Of a stretch of 64,000 nt of DNA, positions 24,613-36,530 are shown piece by piece. How positions within the stretch are numbered: the stretch's first letter is position 1; every line of letters starts with the position of its first letter. A program made the translations under genes and the position numbers. The DNA comes from Phorcus lineatus (Eukaryota > Mollusca > Gastropoda > Trochida > Trochidae): the NCBI GenBank assembly GCA_921293015.1, contig OV121082.1, positions 44,102,971 to 44,166,970 on the forward strand. Reading direction: 5' to 3'. A model generated the notes under the pieces. It was not told the DNA's origin. It was given only the letters and a program-made list of their open reading frames with translations, and did no database searches.

Positions 24613-24741
24613 AGCTGTCAGTTGCAACATATGGGCCAACATGTTCAAATTGTTCCCATGGAAAAATGAAATATGAATATTAGCTATAACAACTATTTGA
24701 CTTTTTAAACCCATTCCAGGAGCATCTCCAAACTCTAAATT
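24613..24741 (-). CDS. Candidate internal exon, unrecognised protein
   Basis: 129 bp, 43 codons, phase 0 to phase 0. The acceptor is CCCATTTTTCAG and the donor is GACAGCT then GTAGGA. The translation begins NLEFGDAPGMGLKSQIVVIA and ends MLAHMLQLTA. Because both ends are in phase 0 it would splice in frame to the 22847-22972 exon, giving a continuous 85-residue reading. The frame is also open upstream of the acceptor, which lowers the weight of the openness. Confidence 0.35.
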
Positions 24742-25625
24742 CTGAAAAATGGGATCAATTAAATACCTTAAAAAATTGTCCAGTGTCAGTGAATTAGACA
24801 AAAGATGTATAAGATATGTCACAAAATTGGAAGAAAATAGATAAAACCATATGAAATCGCTTAAATTATTATACAAAATAGAAACCAAATTCTTTAGAAA
24901 TATTGTACTTAAGGAATAACTATATTCTATTTCATTTACACACATATTTATTTGCTCTCTTATATCTAGTGGAAACTTTCTCTGTAAGAACTAAATGCAT
25001 TTTAAAAACAACTAAACATGGTTTTGATGAGGCAAGTATCATTTCTCACTAACATCCTACCTACCTCTTCTGTCGCCGCCCATTACTGTCAACCCTTCCC
25101 AAATAACATAAAAAAAACCCTGCCAATACCAAGGGAAATTGTAAAGATATAAGGTTTCTATCTGTTTGTCCCTGGTTACTAAGAGCTGAACACAGTGTTA
25201 GTGCTGTGCAGTCTTTACAACAATAGCATTGCTAACATGTTAATTTTATGTTTATATTTTGCTCATTGAAGTGTGAGATTATTTCTACTCATAAAGGTAT
25301 ACATTTCCCCCAGAAAATGACAGTATCAAAGCTATAAATGTGAAAATGATTCACCTCTCTACTTCTCCTTGACTTTCACTACTATATGCGAGTATAGCAT
25401 TTAACTTTTTTGGCACTTTAAACTAAAGAATCTTGCGTTAATGCTGGCTCGTCACTGAGGTAAGGCAACTCAGAGAACCAGATTTATTCTTCTTTAGACA
25501 GCTGTTGGACCTTACTTTTCAATTTCACTAATTATAACCCCCAGTGTTAGATTTACTTCTTTCCTATGTGGGCCAGATTTGAACTGTCGGATACAAGAAC
25601 ATCGGAAACCAGCTGCTCTGAGCTT
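24742..25625. other. Noncoding stretch
   Basis: Nothing recognised on either strand. Confidence 0.4.
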
Positions 25626-25731
25626 CAACCAATCAGAATGACATATGTTTGAGTCATTAATTATGTGACATGGCACGGAAATACAACCAATCAAAATGAC
25701 ATATGCTGGAGTCATTACCGATGTCATTTGA
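25626..25731. repeat. 58-bp tandem duplication with CCAAT boxes
   Basis: Two copies start CAACCAATCA at 25626 and 25684. They share ATGACATATG and GAGTCATTA further on. Both carry an inverted CCAAT-type word. Confidence 0.8.
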
Positions 25732-25739
25732 GCTTCGCT

Positions 25740-26808
25740 TGAATCAAAATGTCTGATGTTTACATCAAAATGTCATCATATTTTTAAAATCGTAAGAAGA
25801 AATGATTTAAAAAGAAGCCTTTTGACATCAACAGAAAGTATCTGGTTCGAGTTACTTTATCGATGCCTCTTGGGTACTGGGTATATCGTAGTCCAAGACT
25901 TTTTACACAATTTTCTGAAATTTCATTCCTTTTATCTGCAGGAAGCATGTTTCGGATTCCTTCCGAAGGGATTTTGTATGTCACAGCGAAATGTCAAATC
26001 AAAGATAACAGCCATACTCACTGAAAAAAATTTAACTTTCAATTTATTGTAAACCACAATATAAAAAAGTTTGTGTCCCTTGTGGGAATATTTTGATGTA
26101 CAAAAATTGCCTTTTGATAATAACATCAAAAGTAAATTGAGAATATGATTTGCAATTATAAATGTAATGAGATAGGGACAGCTCATTGATGTCTCTTATC
26201 AAGAAACTCTCAACACTAAAGGCAAAAAATGATAGAATATTTTTAAATTACAACAAAATTTTTAAAAAACGGGGAGACTGAGGAATCTAGCTATGTTAAA
26301 ACACCATTTGATTGAGGAAAGGCATGTTTATAGCTACCAATTTTTATATAAACAAACAGAAAACAAAATACTTAATTTGATTGAGGAAAAGCTGGCTTAA
26401 ATATAAGGTTTGATTTCCACAAAAAATAATGAAACTACTTCTTCAGGTATGAAAACATTAAATCATTCAGATACAAAATATGTTAAGAGTATCATAAGTC
26501 TAAAAACTAGTTTCATAACAAACATGCATGGTTCCTACACTAAGAAAATACATAGGGAAGCCACCAGCCTAGCACTGCATTTCACATCAGCTTCTTCCAG
26601 CAGAATGAGTTACATTGATTACACAACTGTCAGGCTGAATATTACTTTGATTCATCTCCCCACCTGTCAAAACTCACCCAACTGAGTGGTAAACTCATCC
26701 TTCATTTATACTAGTTTCTATTTCCAAACTCAAATCCACGATATGCTATTCATTCCACAGACCCAAAATTAAATTTGCCTTACATCTCTCTCTCTCTGGT
26801 CCATATAG
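25740..26808. other. Noncoding stretch with overlapping open frames
   Basis: Around 25756-26186 frames of 66-98 codons are open on both strands. A strong plus-strand acceptor (CCTTTTATCTGCAG) lies at about 25940. No family is recognised on either strand. A short TC tract precedes the next repeat. Confidence 0.35.
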
Positions 26809-27066
26809 TTATGTATCTGTGTATCTAAGGGTCTGTGGATCTGTGTATCTAAGGGTCTGTGGATCTGTGTCTCTTGATCTAAAGATATGTGTATCTTTGG
26901 ATATGTAAATCTTTAAATTTCTTGATCTGTGTTTTTGTGGATCTAAGGATCTGTGTTTCTGTGGATCTAAGGATCTGTGGATTTTTGGATCTGTGTTTCT
27001 TCGGATCTGAGGATCTGTCGATCTGTGGAGCTGTGAATCTCTGGATCGGTGTATCTGTGTTTCTAT
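26809..27066. repeat. 8-bp (GGATCTGT)n-type minisatellite
   Basis: More than 25 imperfect copies of an 8-bp word such as GGATCTGT. Eight is not a multiple of three, so the same 24-bp peptide pattern appears in several frames. This explains the His-Arg-Ser/Asp-Pro-Gln-rich minus-strand open frames. It ends 67 bases before the inverted terminus of the CACTA-like element. Confidence 0.9.
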
Positions 27067-27132
27067 GAGGCAGCAGTAGACCACCTCCATATTCAGGTAC
27101 ATGGTGTTTCATTTGTAAACACTGTGTATATC

Positions 27133-27158
27133 CACTGGAGTAACGAGCGTTCATTCCA
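27133..27158 (+). repeat. Left terminal inverted repeat of the CACTA-like element
   Basis: 26 bp starting CACTGGAGTAACGAG, with one mismatch to the right terminus. Confidence 0.9.
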
Positions 27159-27183
27159 AAAGCTTAAAGGCGTCCTTTCCAAG

Positions 27184-27246
27184 AGGAAAGAGGCACCCTT
27201 CCACACCTTTCCATTAAGGAAAGAGGCACCCTTCCACACCTTTCCA
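27184..27246. repeat. Subterminal direct duplication
   Basis: A ~29-bp word beginning GGAAAGAGGCACCCTTCC occurs twice, at about 27184 and 27218. It is part of the GGAAAGG-rich subterminal region. Confidence 0.85.
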
Positions 27247-29067
27247 AAGGCTTAAAGAACGCCCTTTCCAAAGCCTCTTTGGAAAGAACGCACGGCAAGG
27301 TGACCTTTCCACAGCCTTTAAAACTAATTAGCACCTTACCAGTCTGACCAAGAGTTATGTCCCTTTATTCTGTTTGTCAAATTCGTCATGTTATTGAATA
27401 CCTTTAGAAGTTTTTGATTAAGTTAACCTATAGTTATTTTTACATTTTGAAAATCTTTATTTTGTTTGAAAGATTGAAATTTAATTTACCTTTAATGATT
27501 TAAAACGTTTTTCATCGCAATTTTTTAACAAAAGAAGACTTTGTTTTTAAAATGATGAATCAAATCCTGCATATTACTTTATTGCAGAAATTAAATAAAT
27601 CATTTTACTATTTAAGGATTGACTTAAACACATGAAATGAATAAGAGATATAGAGTTTGAAAATTGCATCATTTAAAATTAAAAGATATTTAGAAAATTG
27701 TATGAATTTAATCATGGAAAATGTTAATAAACAATTTTTGGCAATGATTATCATTTGTTCGCAATAATTTGTTTGATTTCAAAGGTAAATGGTGACCTTT
27801 TTGAAAGTGAAGTTTGAAAGATTATCAATGACAAAGTACATACCCGTTTCAATCGTCAGAAAAAGTAATCCATGAATTGTTTGCAACTTGATCGACTTCC
27901 TGAATAATCCTATTAAATTTGGGTACCTTTCCAAATGATCTACTTTTTTCAAGTGACTGTAAGCATCGATAGCATTGCAGAACATTTTCTTCTCATTGGT
28001 TGAACGTATATTCTACAAGTTCATTGGTTTATAATGTTTGTCGTTGTTAAGATGTACTAATTAGCTGTGTAATGCCAAGAGTTATGTCAGTATGAACGGA
28101 AGTTGACATAAGCCGCCATTTACCAAAGGGTCCAAAGCACAGGTGTGGGCCTGCTATTTGAGACAAATAATCTAACAATGAAATTTGACAGGAAATAGAT
28201 TACATAATTGGCACCTGTTAATTTTGACAACATTAGGACCCAGCTATGGACAGTATGCATTGAATCTGAGCAGTGTCTTGTGATGTGCAATTGCGTCGCC
28301 ACATTCTAAACTCAGCATGAAGTACATAATTGACAAAACCAGTTTCATAAATAAATATCAAAACTAAAAAAGTTTTTTTATTTGTTTTTTTTTAAATTCC
28401 AAGCTTCATAGGTTCAAAATTTAATTTGATTCGGTAAAAACTATTATGCATACAAGAATGTATGAATGAGTTTTTAAAAAGAATATAGAATGTTGATGTA
28501 ATAAGAGCATTGTGAAGATGACGATATACCTTGTCAATCGTTAAATTTTATATAAAACAACTAAATACAGGATCATATAACGAATATTTGTACTTAAATG
28601 TATGACTACATTAATCATGCATGTTTATGATTGTTCGATATGTATTTCGAAAAGATATATGTCTCATAAATTATCATTACAGGAAAGTAAATTCTAAGGC
28701 AACAGCTAGTTCGCCGATCCGTTCGCTGTCCAAATTAAGGAAACATTTAGATATGTGTATGTAAATTGCAACTTACAATGTCATGTATAATTATGGTAAA
28801 ACTTATGATATCAACAACAAAGCGTTGATCTAATATTAATTCATTGTTCACGAGGCTAACATAATAAAGAACATTTTAGAAATAGAATTTAGAAACATAA
28901 ATCTAATGCTATTGTTTGATAATAACAAGCAAAACAGAAAAATCTTATAAAACAGATCCACAAAAATATTTTATTGAATCTTACATATCCCCTATTTCAA
29001 ATAATGCACCTTAGGCTTTCTGTGAGAAGAATCGCTCATTATAAACAATATACATCTTGTTAATTTG

Positions 29068-29187
29068 TCTAGCCGACAATCAAGGTTGCCTCTTTGATCT
29101 CATAGTGGTAATTAACTTGATGCGTTTAGTGTAGAGACTGGACCAGAAAGGGGGAGGGGGCGTGAGGGGTGGGGCGTCTAGAAGTGA
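29068..29187 (+). repeat. ~110-bp internal duplicate, copy 1
   Basis: Starts with TCTAGCCGACAATCAAGG and goes on with TTGATCT, AACTTGATG and a G-rich GGGGCGTGAGGGG block. The second copy lies at 30757-30865 in the same orientation, 1.69 kb away, inside the CACTA-like element. Confidence 0.75.
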
Positions 29188-30756
29188 CACTCGCTTGGAA
29201 AGAGCGTCTGACAGGATTGCTTTCATTGCTATTTGGCGGTCTATGGTATAGTATTCCCGCTATGCCATTGCCGAGACCTGGACTAACGGATTATGAATTG
29301 AGTTCACTTGAATGTCATATTTAAAATATAGATTTAGCCAATGATCGAGTTTATAATTTATGATGAAAATATTAGGTTTTTCATCATTACATTAACAGGG
29401 CTTATTTCGGAGGTCACGTTTTAATATTTCAAACCCAGTAACCACATACTTAAACCAAACCTCAAATGTCCATAAAAGATTTTATAGAAAGCTCAATCGG
29501 CTCATACATAGCTTAAAATATAGTTTTATGAACAATTCATTTCGGTTGATAGGTTTGCTCATACATGAAACGGTATAAGATTGTTTTCTGACAATTCCTA
29601 TGTTGTATCAATTCTTTTGAAATTTAAGGAAATAAGGAAATAATTTAAATTTCTGTGTCAAGGTTAGAAACACAGTGTAAAGTAAAATTGTCAACAATAT
29701 CAAGTCTATTTTTGTAAAAGAACACAGAAACGGATGTATAAAAACATATAAGTGGATATTTATAATCAACTGACGATACTTTATACATACTGATACTACA
29801 ATATGTGCACATATCTATTAAAAGTGGTAAATATTGTAAATAAAAACTTCACCTTGCGTATTAACCTCTGTCTTATAAGTAAAATTTGGACTTGCTTCCA
29901 TGGTATGCTAAGCGTGAAATAAATGGATGGTTAAGACAATCTACAACGGGTTTCATATCATGTTATAAGATGTCTTACATTTCTTTTATTAACTTTCCAT
30001 GCGCCAGCTTCATATGTCTTTCTGTGAATGTTCTCTTTGCCGTTCAACAAATTGTTTCATACCATGTGATAATGTCGCATACATTTTACATTCAAGCTCT
30101 TGATTTTGTCAAATAATCAAGTGCGCCTCAAGCTCGATTGTAGTGAATTAAAAAAATTTAATAGACAAATATCGGACACGTCCAGATGTTTTTGCGGAAA
30201 TTGACAAAGTATGTTACATTTTCTCTCAATTTGTCTAAAAGTTTAAGAGCAAATATATTTCTATATTCATGGATATGAGTTCTATACGGTAGTGACAATT
30301 TGAGCTACTTAACGAATAGAAACATCCTTAATTCAACACGTTTTATACACATAAGTAAACGATTTTCGAGATTTCTTCAATTACTAAGATTATTTGAATT
30401 TCATTCACGTTTATAATCACGTGCTTCAGTTGAGCAACAATTTTGAAATTTTCGCTATGCTTTGTTATTGATAGCACAAGTTCTCACAAGTTTTTTACTT
30501 CCCTAATTCGTTGTTATGTTCTGTATCCATGTATTGTTTAATTTTGTATTGGTACGGCGGTGAAATAGGCCAAATGACTTGTTCGCCAGTCTAAATTTTG
30601 TACGAAATAAAAATATGGTTATTAAACAATCTCATACAATTAGATATTACGACTTTCCTTGCTCAGTAACTACACAGGTCTCTCTGTCAACTCAGAGAGA
30701 GGATGTTGCATAATTTTATTACATGGTAATTAGGTAATTAACCGTTCGTTACCTAG

Positions 30757-30865
30757 TCTAGCCGACAATCAAGGATGTCTCTCTGACCTTAACATGACAA
30801 TAAACTTGATGGACGTGTGTGAGGGGCAGGGAGAGAGTCAGCAAAAGAAGTGACGTTGTTTGACA
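30757..30865 (+). repeat. ~110-bp internal duplicate, copy 2
   Basis: Shares the exact 19-base word GTCTAGCCGACAATCAAGG, then AAACTTGATG, a GTGAGGGGCAGGG block and AGAAGTGAC with copy 1. It is preceded by TAATTAGGTAATTAACC, a pair of homeodomain-type TAATTA cores. Confidence 0.75.
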
Positions 30866-31746
30866 ACAAAGATTAACGAGATCAAAATAAGAAATTAATT
30901 AATTAATAGGGCATATCCTCCCCCAGTGGTTTCATAAAAATATAATGATATATATACAGTTGTTAGAATTAAAAAAATATGAAATCATAAAATTATTCTC
31001 GAATGTTGAAAAGGTTGGTTATTTCAATGAATGTCTTTATTCATCTAGAAAAATTCATGCTTTTGGTCATCCACATGACTACATGTATGTCATGTGAACA
31101 TTATGTTGGAAAATATCTGCCTTTAAAAGCATGTGGACTGAATTTAGCAATTAACTTTTTTCAACTGAAGACAAGTTTTGATTACCAATAATATTACTTG
31201 AAATCAAATCCTTTAGTATAGAAAAACATGTCTTGGCGAAAATCACAAAATAATATGAAATAATTAAGAGAGGCTTCATAATTAACGCCACAAGAACAGG
31301 CTGATGTTGGATATATAAAACGTTCATTTTATATTCATTTAGGTCGCTGCATTCAAGTCGAAGAGAGCAATATATTATTTGACAAATTCTGATTCATTTG
31401 CAAGTCAAGGTGGCTGTAGATATATGTCTCGTTATTCATAATCTATGTTAGAATATCAGTGATCTATATTTGTTAGGCATTGATCTAACCAAGAGATGTA
31501 CTTTATACAACAAAATAACCTTGATTTAGACATTATTTATGTCAATCACTTACCTCAGAATGAAGATGGTCTGGCGCATTCGGGTTAGTTCTCTTCAAAC
31601 TTTCTATCCAACAAATTCATAAACACATTACACTCTTGCTTCTGGAGCACAAAATGTACATGCCCCATTTAAGAATACATAGTGTAATACTGATGTAGAC
31701 ATCCCCTACTCTTTTCTGCAATGTTCTTCTGTAAATCATTGACAAA

Positions 31747-32007
31747 GGGCATTTAGTTAATAGTAATCCTATTTAAAACAACATCTAGATTGACTTATTT
31801 ATCTAGACCCAAGCTCACTGCTACTCCGAGATTCTTCTAAAAGCTTTATTATCAAAACAGAAATAACAGATAACACTGCATAACCACTTTACATTAAATA
31901 AAGAAGGGTCCTTAACAAGCATTTAGTTAAGAATAATCCTATCTAAAACAACATCAAGATCCATCTAGATCCGAGCTTCCTGCTTCTGCAGGGTTCTTAA
32001 TTTCAAA
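31747..32007. repeat. ~170-bp direct repeat, two copies
   Basis: GCATTTAGTTAA, then AATCCTAT, AAAACAACATC, then an AGATT/AGATC word, GAGCT and GGTTCTT-like words, occur from 31747 and again from 31917. Confidence 0.7.
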
Positions 32008-33568
32008 CTTGTTTTCTTATATTAATGGCTATAAAGAGCATATGACAAAAGTTTATCATATCAACTGTTTATATATGAAAATAACTTGATGCCTTTTACT
32101 TAAAGTGGCTTTATTCTAAGTTAAATTGTTTATTTTATGAAAAGTGGTACCTCATCCAAATTCCTCTACCTTAAAACATAGGTTTCTATGTTCATTGATG
32201 TTTTGACTTGATGCCTCAAGCAAAATATAGAAAAAATAGCATGTTGTTATAAACTCATGGTAAAATTCCGAATGTCACTAAATATTTTGATATCGGAGGA
32301 AATCTATGAGATGTGTGTGCTGATCTTTTTGTTATTATTATTTATTTATTAAGATGTATGTTCATCCTTTTTCGTGCCTCTATGCAAAATGATTTTGTGT
32401 GGTCATTCTCTTTCATCTATGTCATCCAGCATTCAATATTATTTTTTACAGTGAGTGACTTATTTTTCTGAGATCCGCATGGGGAAATGTAGATTTTATT
32501 ATTGTTATGTTATTCTGATTTAAGAAAAATTAACAAATGTTACTAAAACAACGAGTCCTCGTTAGCGTCAGATAATACCATTTAGCATCTCAGACCAATA
32601 AAACTTATCAGACTATGGCCAGTTGTCAGCTTCAGGTATTGAGCAGCAGGTGTCAAACGTGCTGTACAAACACATGCAGGTGGCTTGTAGACAAGTGACC
32701 ATGTATCAGTCTGTTTTGTCAGGACGGTGTCTCTCGTGTCTTGAAACAACAGGATACACTGCTTTACCGCATCCTGTTATCCAATGAAATCTGAGAGGTT
32801 AGATAAGAAATTATCATTTTGAATCGGCTCTCTTTTTCTCATCTGGTCGCCATTATTGTTTGAATGGATAGCTGGATGTAGAGATTGTGTCGTTTATCTG
32901 TTTAGCCACTGATCAGTGATGGGTTTTTGTTCTGTTCTTAAGCTAAAACGGACTTGGATATTTATGTTCTTGTGGATACATTCACTGAAAAGGTACGTTC
33001 CACATGTTTAACTGATCAACTAACCTTCAGAGTAATGCACTTAAAGCATGTATCAGTGCGTGGAAAAGTGCCATATAACTATCCATAAAATTATTATAAC
33101 AATCACGTTATACGTTAAATAACTATAAAGTAAATCCCTTTGATGACCTTTATAGATATGTGAACTATGTTATCAAATTAAATATGATACTGTTTCTTTA
33201 TATATGCCACTCAACTACTCGATTTAATACATGTTGAACTATTAACTTAATTCAAAATGACTTCTTAACAGTTTTTAACTTCACTTTTCTCCTAGTTATT
33301 AATTTTGAAATAATCGTTCCACGTCCATTAACACAGTTTCATGATCTCGTAATTTCATGAAATCAAATTCATGTTTCAAATAAGAAATAAAAAAACCCTT
33401 TTCAACCATAATGCTTAGAATTGAGAAAAACTTAAAGTGCGATTTTATGCGCGCTTCATTGACTTAATCGATTTGGAAAGATAGGCAACGGAAAGGCGAC
33501 CTTTCCTTAGTGTGGAAAGGACGCCTTTCAGTTTTTGGCAAGACCGCCTTGCCAAATTTGGAAAGTTA

Positions 33569-33594
33569 TGGAATGAACGCGCGTTACTCCAGTG
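33569..33594 (-). repeat. Right terminal inverted repeat of the CACTA-like element
   Basis: The reverse complement begins CACTGGAGTAACGCG. It is the partner of 27133-27158. The flanking ATC is repeated at 33595-33597. Confidence 0.9.
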
Positions 33595-33597
33595 ATC

Positions 33598-36344
33598 TGT
33601 CCAAATACAAGCTGGCCATTATTGATGTAAGTTGTCGTGAACTGAAGATGCAAAGAGAGGGATGTTTCTTCAGAGGATCTCATATTCACCATGTGTTGCA
33701 CAAGTTTGCTTTAAATGAAGTTAGCAGGGAAGAATAATTGCAAAGACAGTCATGTAGGTTTAATTGGTGTTTTCTCAGCTCGAGATCCCTGGTAATTAGG
33801 CGCAGTCCTTGCTGCTGACTCCCGATTGTTTCCCCCACACCTGCGACTCTTAGCTAGGCTGATATATGAATGGAGGTAGAGCTCTTGGAGCCTTCAAGAT
33901 CAGTCAATGAGTTTCTGTACAACTTAAGTGATCACATGACTTTAAACATCTTTCTGTACACGCCATTCGTACATTGAAGAATCTTTTGCTGTGAATACTG
34001 TAGACATTGCATTAGACATATATGTGAATAAGGAAAAGGGAGTATATTTCCATGTCATACACCTGTCAAAACATAGGTCCTTTTCATTAATAATTCACTT
34101 CAGTCATCAACAAAATGGTGATATATAGCATTGGCCGCTCAATCTTTGCCTAATTCAACTCCTTATCTGTGGTTCTCTGAATATTCAGCAACAGCCTATC
34201 TTTAGCTAGCGTTTAATCCTTCAACTCCCTTTAACCTGTTAACTGTCTCTTAAGTAACTCCCTCATAAATTCAGCTGCAAGAGTAGCCATTATTTGAAAG
34301 AACATAAAACCAAAAGTTGAAGGTTATTTTATCAATGAATCCCATGATTCCTAGGTGAACAGGAAGTCTGCAACTGTCCTATACATATGTCATCAGCAAA
34401 GGTGTGATGGAGGTGTTTAATTGCAGCAGATTTCTGCCATCTGTCGATACAACACAGATGTTGCTATGGCAGAGAGTTCTGGCAGCAGTAGCATTAAGGT
34501 CACAGGAGTCTGATCTGCATTCTACCACATGTAAGCTGTTGTAATGAAAACATTCGTCTCTGGACCAACTCACTGACCTGCGAGTCAAACATGCCAGACC
34601 CTAAACTTCAAAATTGTTGGCTTAAATTTAGAAGCTGCAAGTGGTTAGACAGACCGAACCATGAGAACAAGATAAGCTGTAGTTGTTGCAACTCTGATTA
34701 AAAATGTATTCTTTTCACACAAATGAGCTGGTGTACATGCAGTTAATCATATTATACAAATTTGTTAAGAAAATGTTTTGAACTTCTCAGGTTTCCTTCA
34801 GTGAATGAACATTAATATTCTTGACTCTTACAGAAACAGACACAAATGTTACAAAAACAGAATATTCAGAATTTGTATGCATATCTAAGTGAAGTACATG
34901 ATTAAGATGTGGATAGGGATATGCACTGCTAATGGTAGGATTGTCGACTGTGATAATTTTATTTTGAATAACAAACTCACCTCAAAATATTGTGCTATTA
35001 TAATCATGCAGATAGGAAATCAATGGTACATAGATACATTTGAGACTTATCATTCTCTCAAAACAGATTTCAAATAGTCATATACTTTCCTCATTAGATT
35101 CTACAAAAGCACTTAGGACCTGTCTCATTTCAAATATGTAAAAAAAATTCAAAAATAAATTTGATAAAATCCTTGAGGACTATCTCTTAAATACATCTTA
35201 AAAATAACATAAGTTCCACAGTAGATTCCATCAAAGCATTAAAAAACTAATTATCTAATGAATAATAAATTTCCAAAATGCAACATAATTTTCATTCTAA
35301 TAAACTATCAACATTTTGGAGTACATGCAACATCCAAAACAGCCATATTCATCAACCACCTAGGTTACGATTAAGCATGTGACACTTGACTGAAGCCTTG
35401 TTCTTACTAACTACCAGAGGTGTCTATAACCAGTGTAGCGAGGGTTAATAAGTACTGGTGACTTGTGGCGGGGAGGGAGAGAGGAAATTACTCCCTATAG
35501 GTAGTGACACCCTCTGTGACAGGTGTAATTACTCTGTCTACTCGCATATGAGACTAGGAAACATGTCTGTATATTCCAGCTAAATTACAACTCAAAATAG
35601 ATTACTGTAAATTACCTCTCTTTGGTATGGGTAATTAGTGGCCATACAGAGAGAGAAAGACTAATTCAATTGGTATGCTAATTCTGTTATGGTGAAATTG
35701 TTATTATTAAAGGTGTTTACTATATTGGTAAGATGCAATTAAGATATAATAAGGGTATCTGTTATGAGATTCTTAGAACTGAGCCATTTATTCATTCAAT
35801 ACCAAAGCTATCTGTATAGTGTCCAAGCTGCTCATCACTTTTAGAAGGTTACTTCATAAATGAAATGAGATGAATTAATCATGATGTCATGTCACCCAGA
35901 AAAAGTGAAATTTTGACGAGGGAATCATATGAAAATGATGTACCAAAAGACAAGATTGCTTTTTAGGTAATAAATATAAAGAACATCTTACTTTGGATCA
36001 TTTGTATCGAATGAGAAATTCATGGAAGAGGAGGAACAATAAATTCAAAGATCGAGTAGGAAATTAACCTATTATCACCAACAATGAAATTAAGATTATG
36101 TGCACTGAATGGCATATGACAACGGCTGTTCCACCTAGTGCCCGGTTAAACCTTCCCCTCTTGTAGGCTTCATCCAGGTACAGACTGAAACATGTGGGTG
36201 TGGAATCACATGTCAACACACATGGAGCAACAGTCCTATTTGGATAACATTATCTTCCATGGGTACAGAGTTTCTGCCCAAACCAAAGGGGCTACCAGAG
36301 ACCTTGGGGACCCAACTCAGGCACACATGGAAAATGTCTTGTAC
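33598..36344. other. Noncoding stretch
   Basis: No supported exon. GC-richer patches at 33770-33860 and 35400-35540 contain TAATTA and CACCTG words and could be regulatory. Two loosely similar ~30-base words (ATTAGATTC, AAAGCA) near 35092 and 35219 suggest an old tandem duplication. Confidence 0.35.
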
Positions 36345-36417
36345 CTTGAGATGCCGATTGGAGGCTGAGATAATGGCAGCCATGTTTGTGCAAGTTCGAA
36401 GTGAATGTTGGCGCCAT
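36345..36417 (-). CDS. Candidate first coding exon (start region)
   Basis: The minus strand has two good start contexts in a GC-richer patch: AACATGGCG (ATG at 36417) and AACATGGCTGCC (ATG at 36383). The second gives MAAIISASNRHLK and then the donor AAG-GTACAAG at 36345, in phase 0. The first gives MAPTFTSNLHKHG and ends one base into a codon at the same donor. A CCCAGCATGC word lies about 100 bases upstream. The combination resembles a promoter-proximal first exon. No downstream exon was identified and the product is unknown. Confidence 0.3.
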
Positions 36418-36518
36418 GTTTTCAAAGAAACTTAAACCTCTCATTCGCATCATTTCATGTAAAGAGATGCCGTCCAAAAACAAATACGAAGCGCAACACT
36501 AGGCGGAAGTGCCTCATA

Positions 36519-36530
36519 CCCCAGCATGCA
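36519..36530. promoter_or_regulatory. ZNF143/Staf-like element (CCCAGCATGC)
   Basis: CCCCAGCATGCA matches the core of the ZNF143/Staf promoter element. It sits just upstream of the candidate minus-strand start at 36417/36383, the position expected for a promoter. Confidence 0.35.

Larger units (their letters stand above)
27133..33594. mobile_element. CACTA/CMC-like transposon, 6.46 kb, non-autonomous
   Basis: The left end reads CACTGGAGTAACGAGCGTTC. The reverse complement of the right end is the same apart from one base over 26 positions. The trinucleotide ATC flanks both ends (27130-27132 and 33595-33597), matching the 3-bp duplication made by CACTA/EnSpm elements. Inside both ends (27147-27330 and 33475-33570) are many short GGAAAGG/CCTTTCC words in both orientations, the subterminal arrangement typical of that superfamily. 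No transposase motif or frame over 80 codons is found inside, so it needs a transposase in trans. A Chapaev-type element (4-bp duplication) is less likely because the fourth flanking base does not match. Confidence 0.75.

Noticed and set aside
25756-26186. Overlapping frames on both strands around a strong plus-strand acceptor
   Set aside because: The only exon that fits between the acceptor and the next good donor is about 34 bp, and nothing identifies a product.
26809-27154. Minus-strand frames of 91 and 97 codons rich in His-Arg-Ser-Asp-Pro
   Set aside because: They are produced by the 8-bp minisatellite, whose period keeps several frames open.
33510-33737. 75-codon plus-strand frame starting MWKGRLSVFG
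   Set aside because: It spans the right end of the CACTA-like element into the flank. Its first part is the inverted terminus and not a protein.
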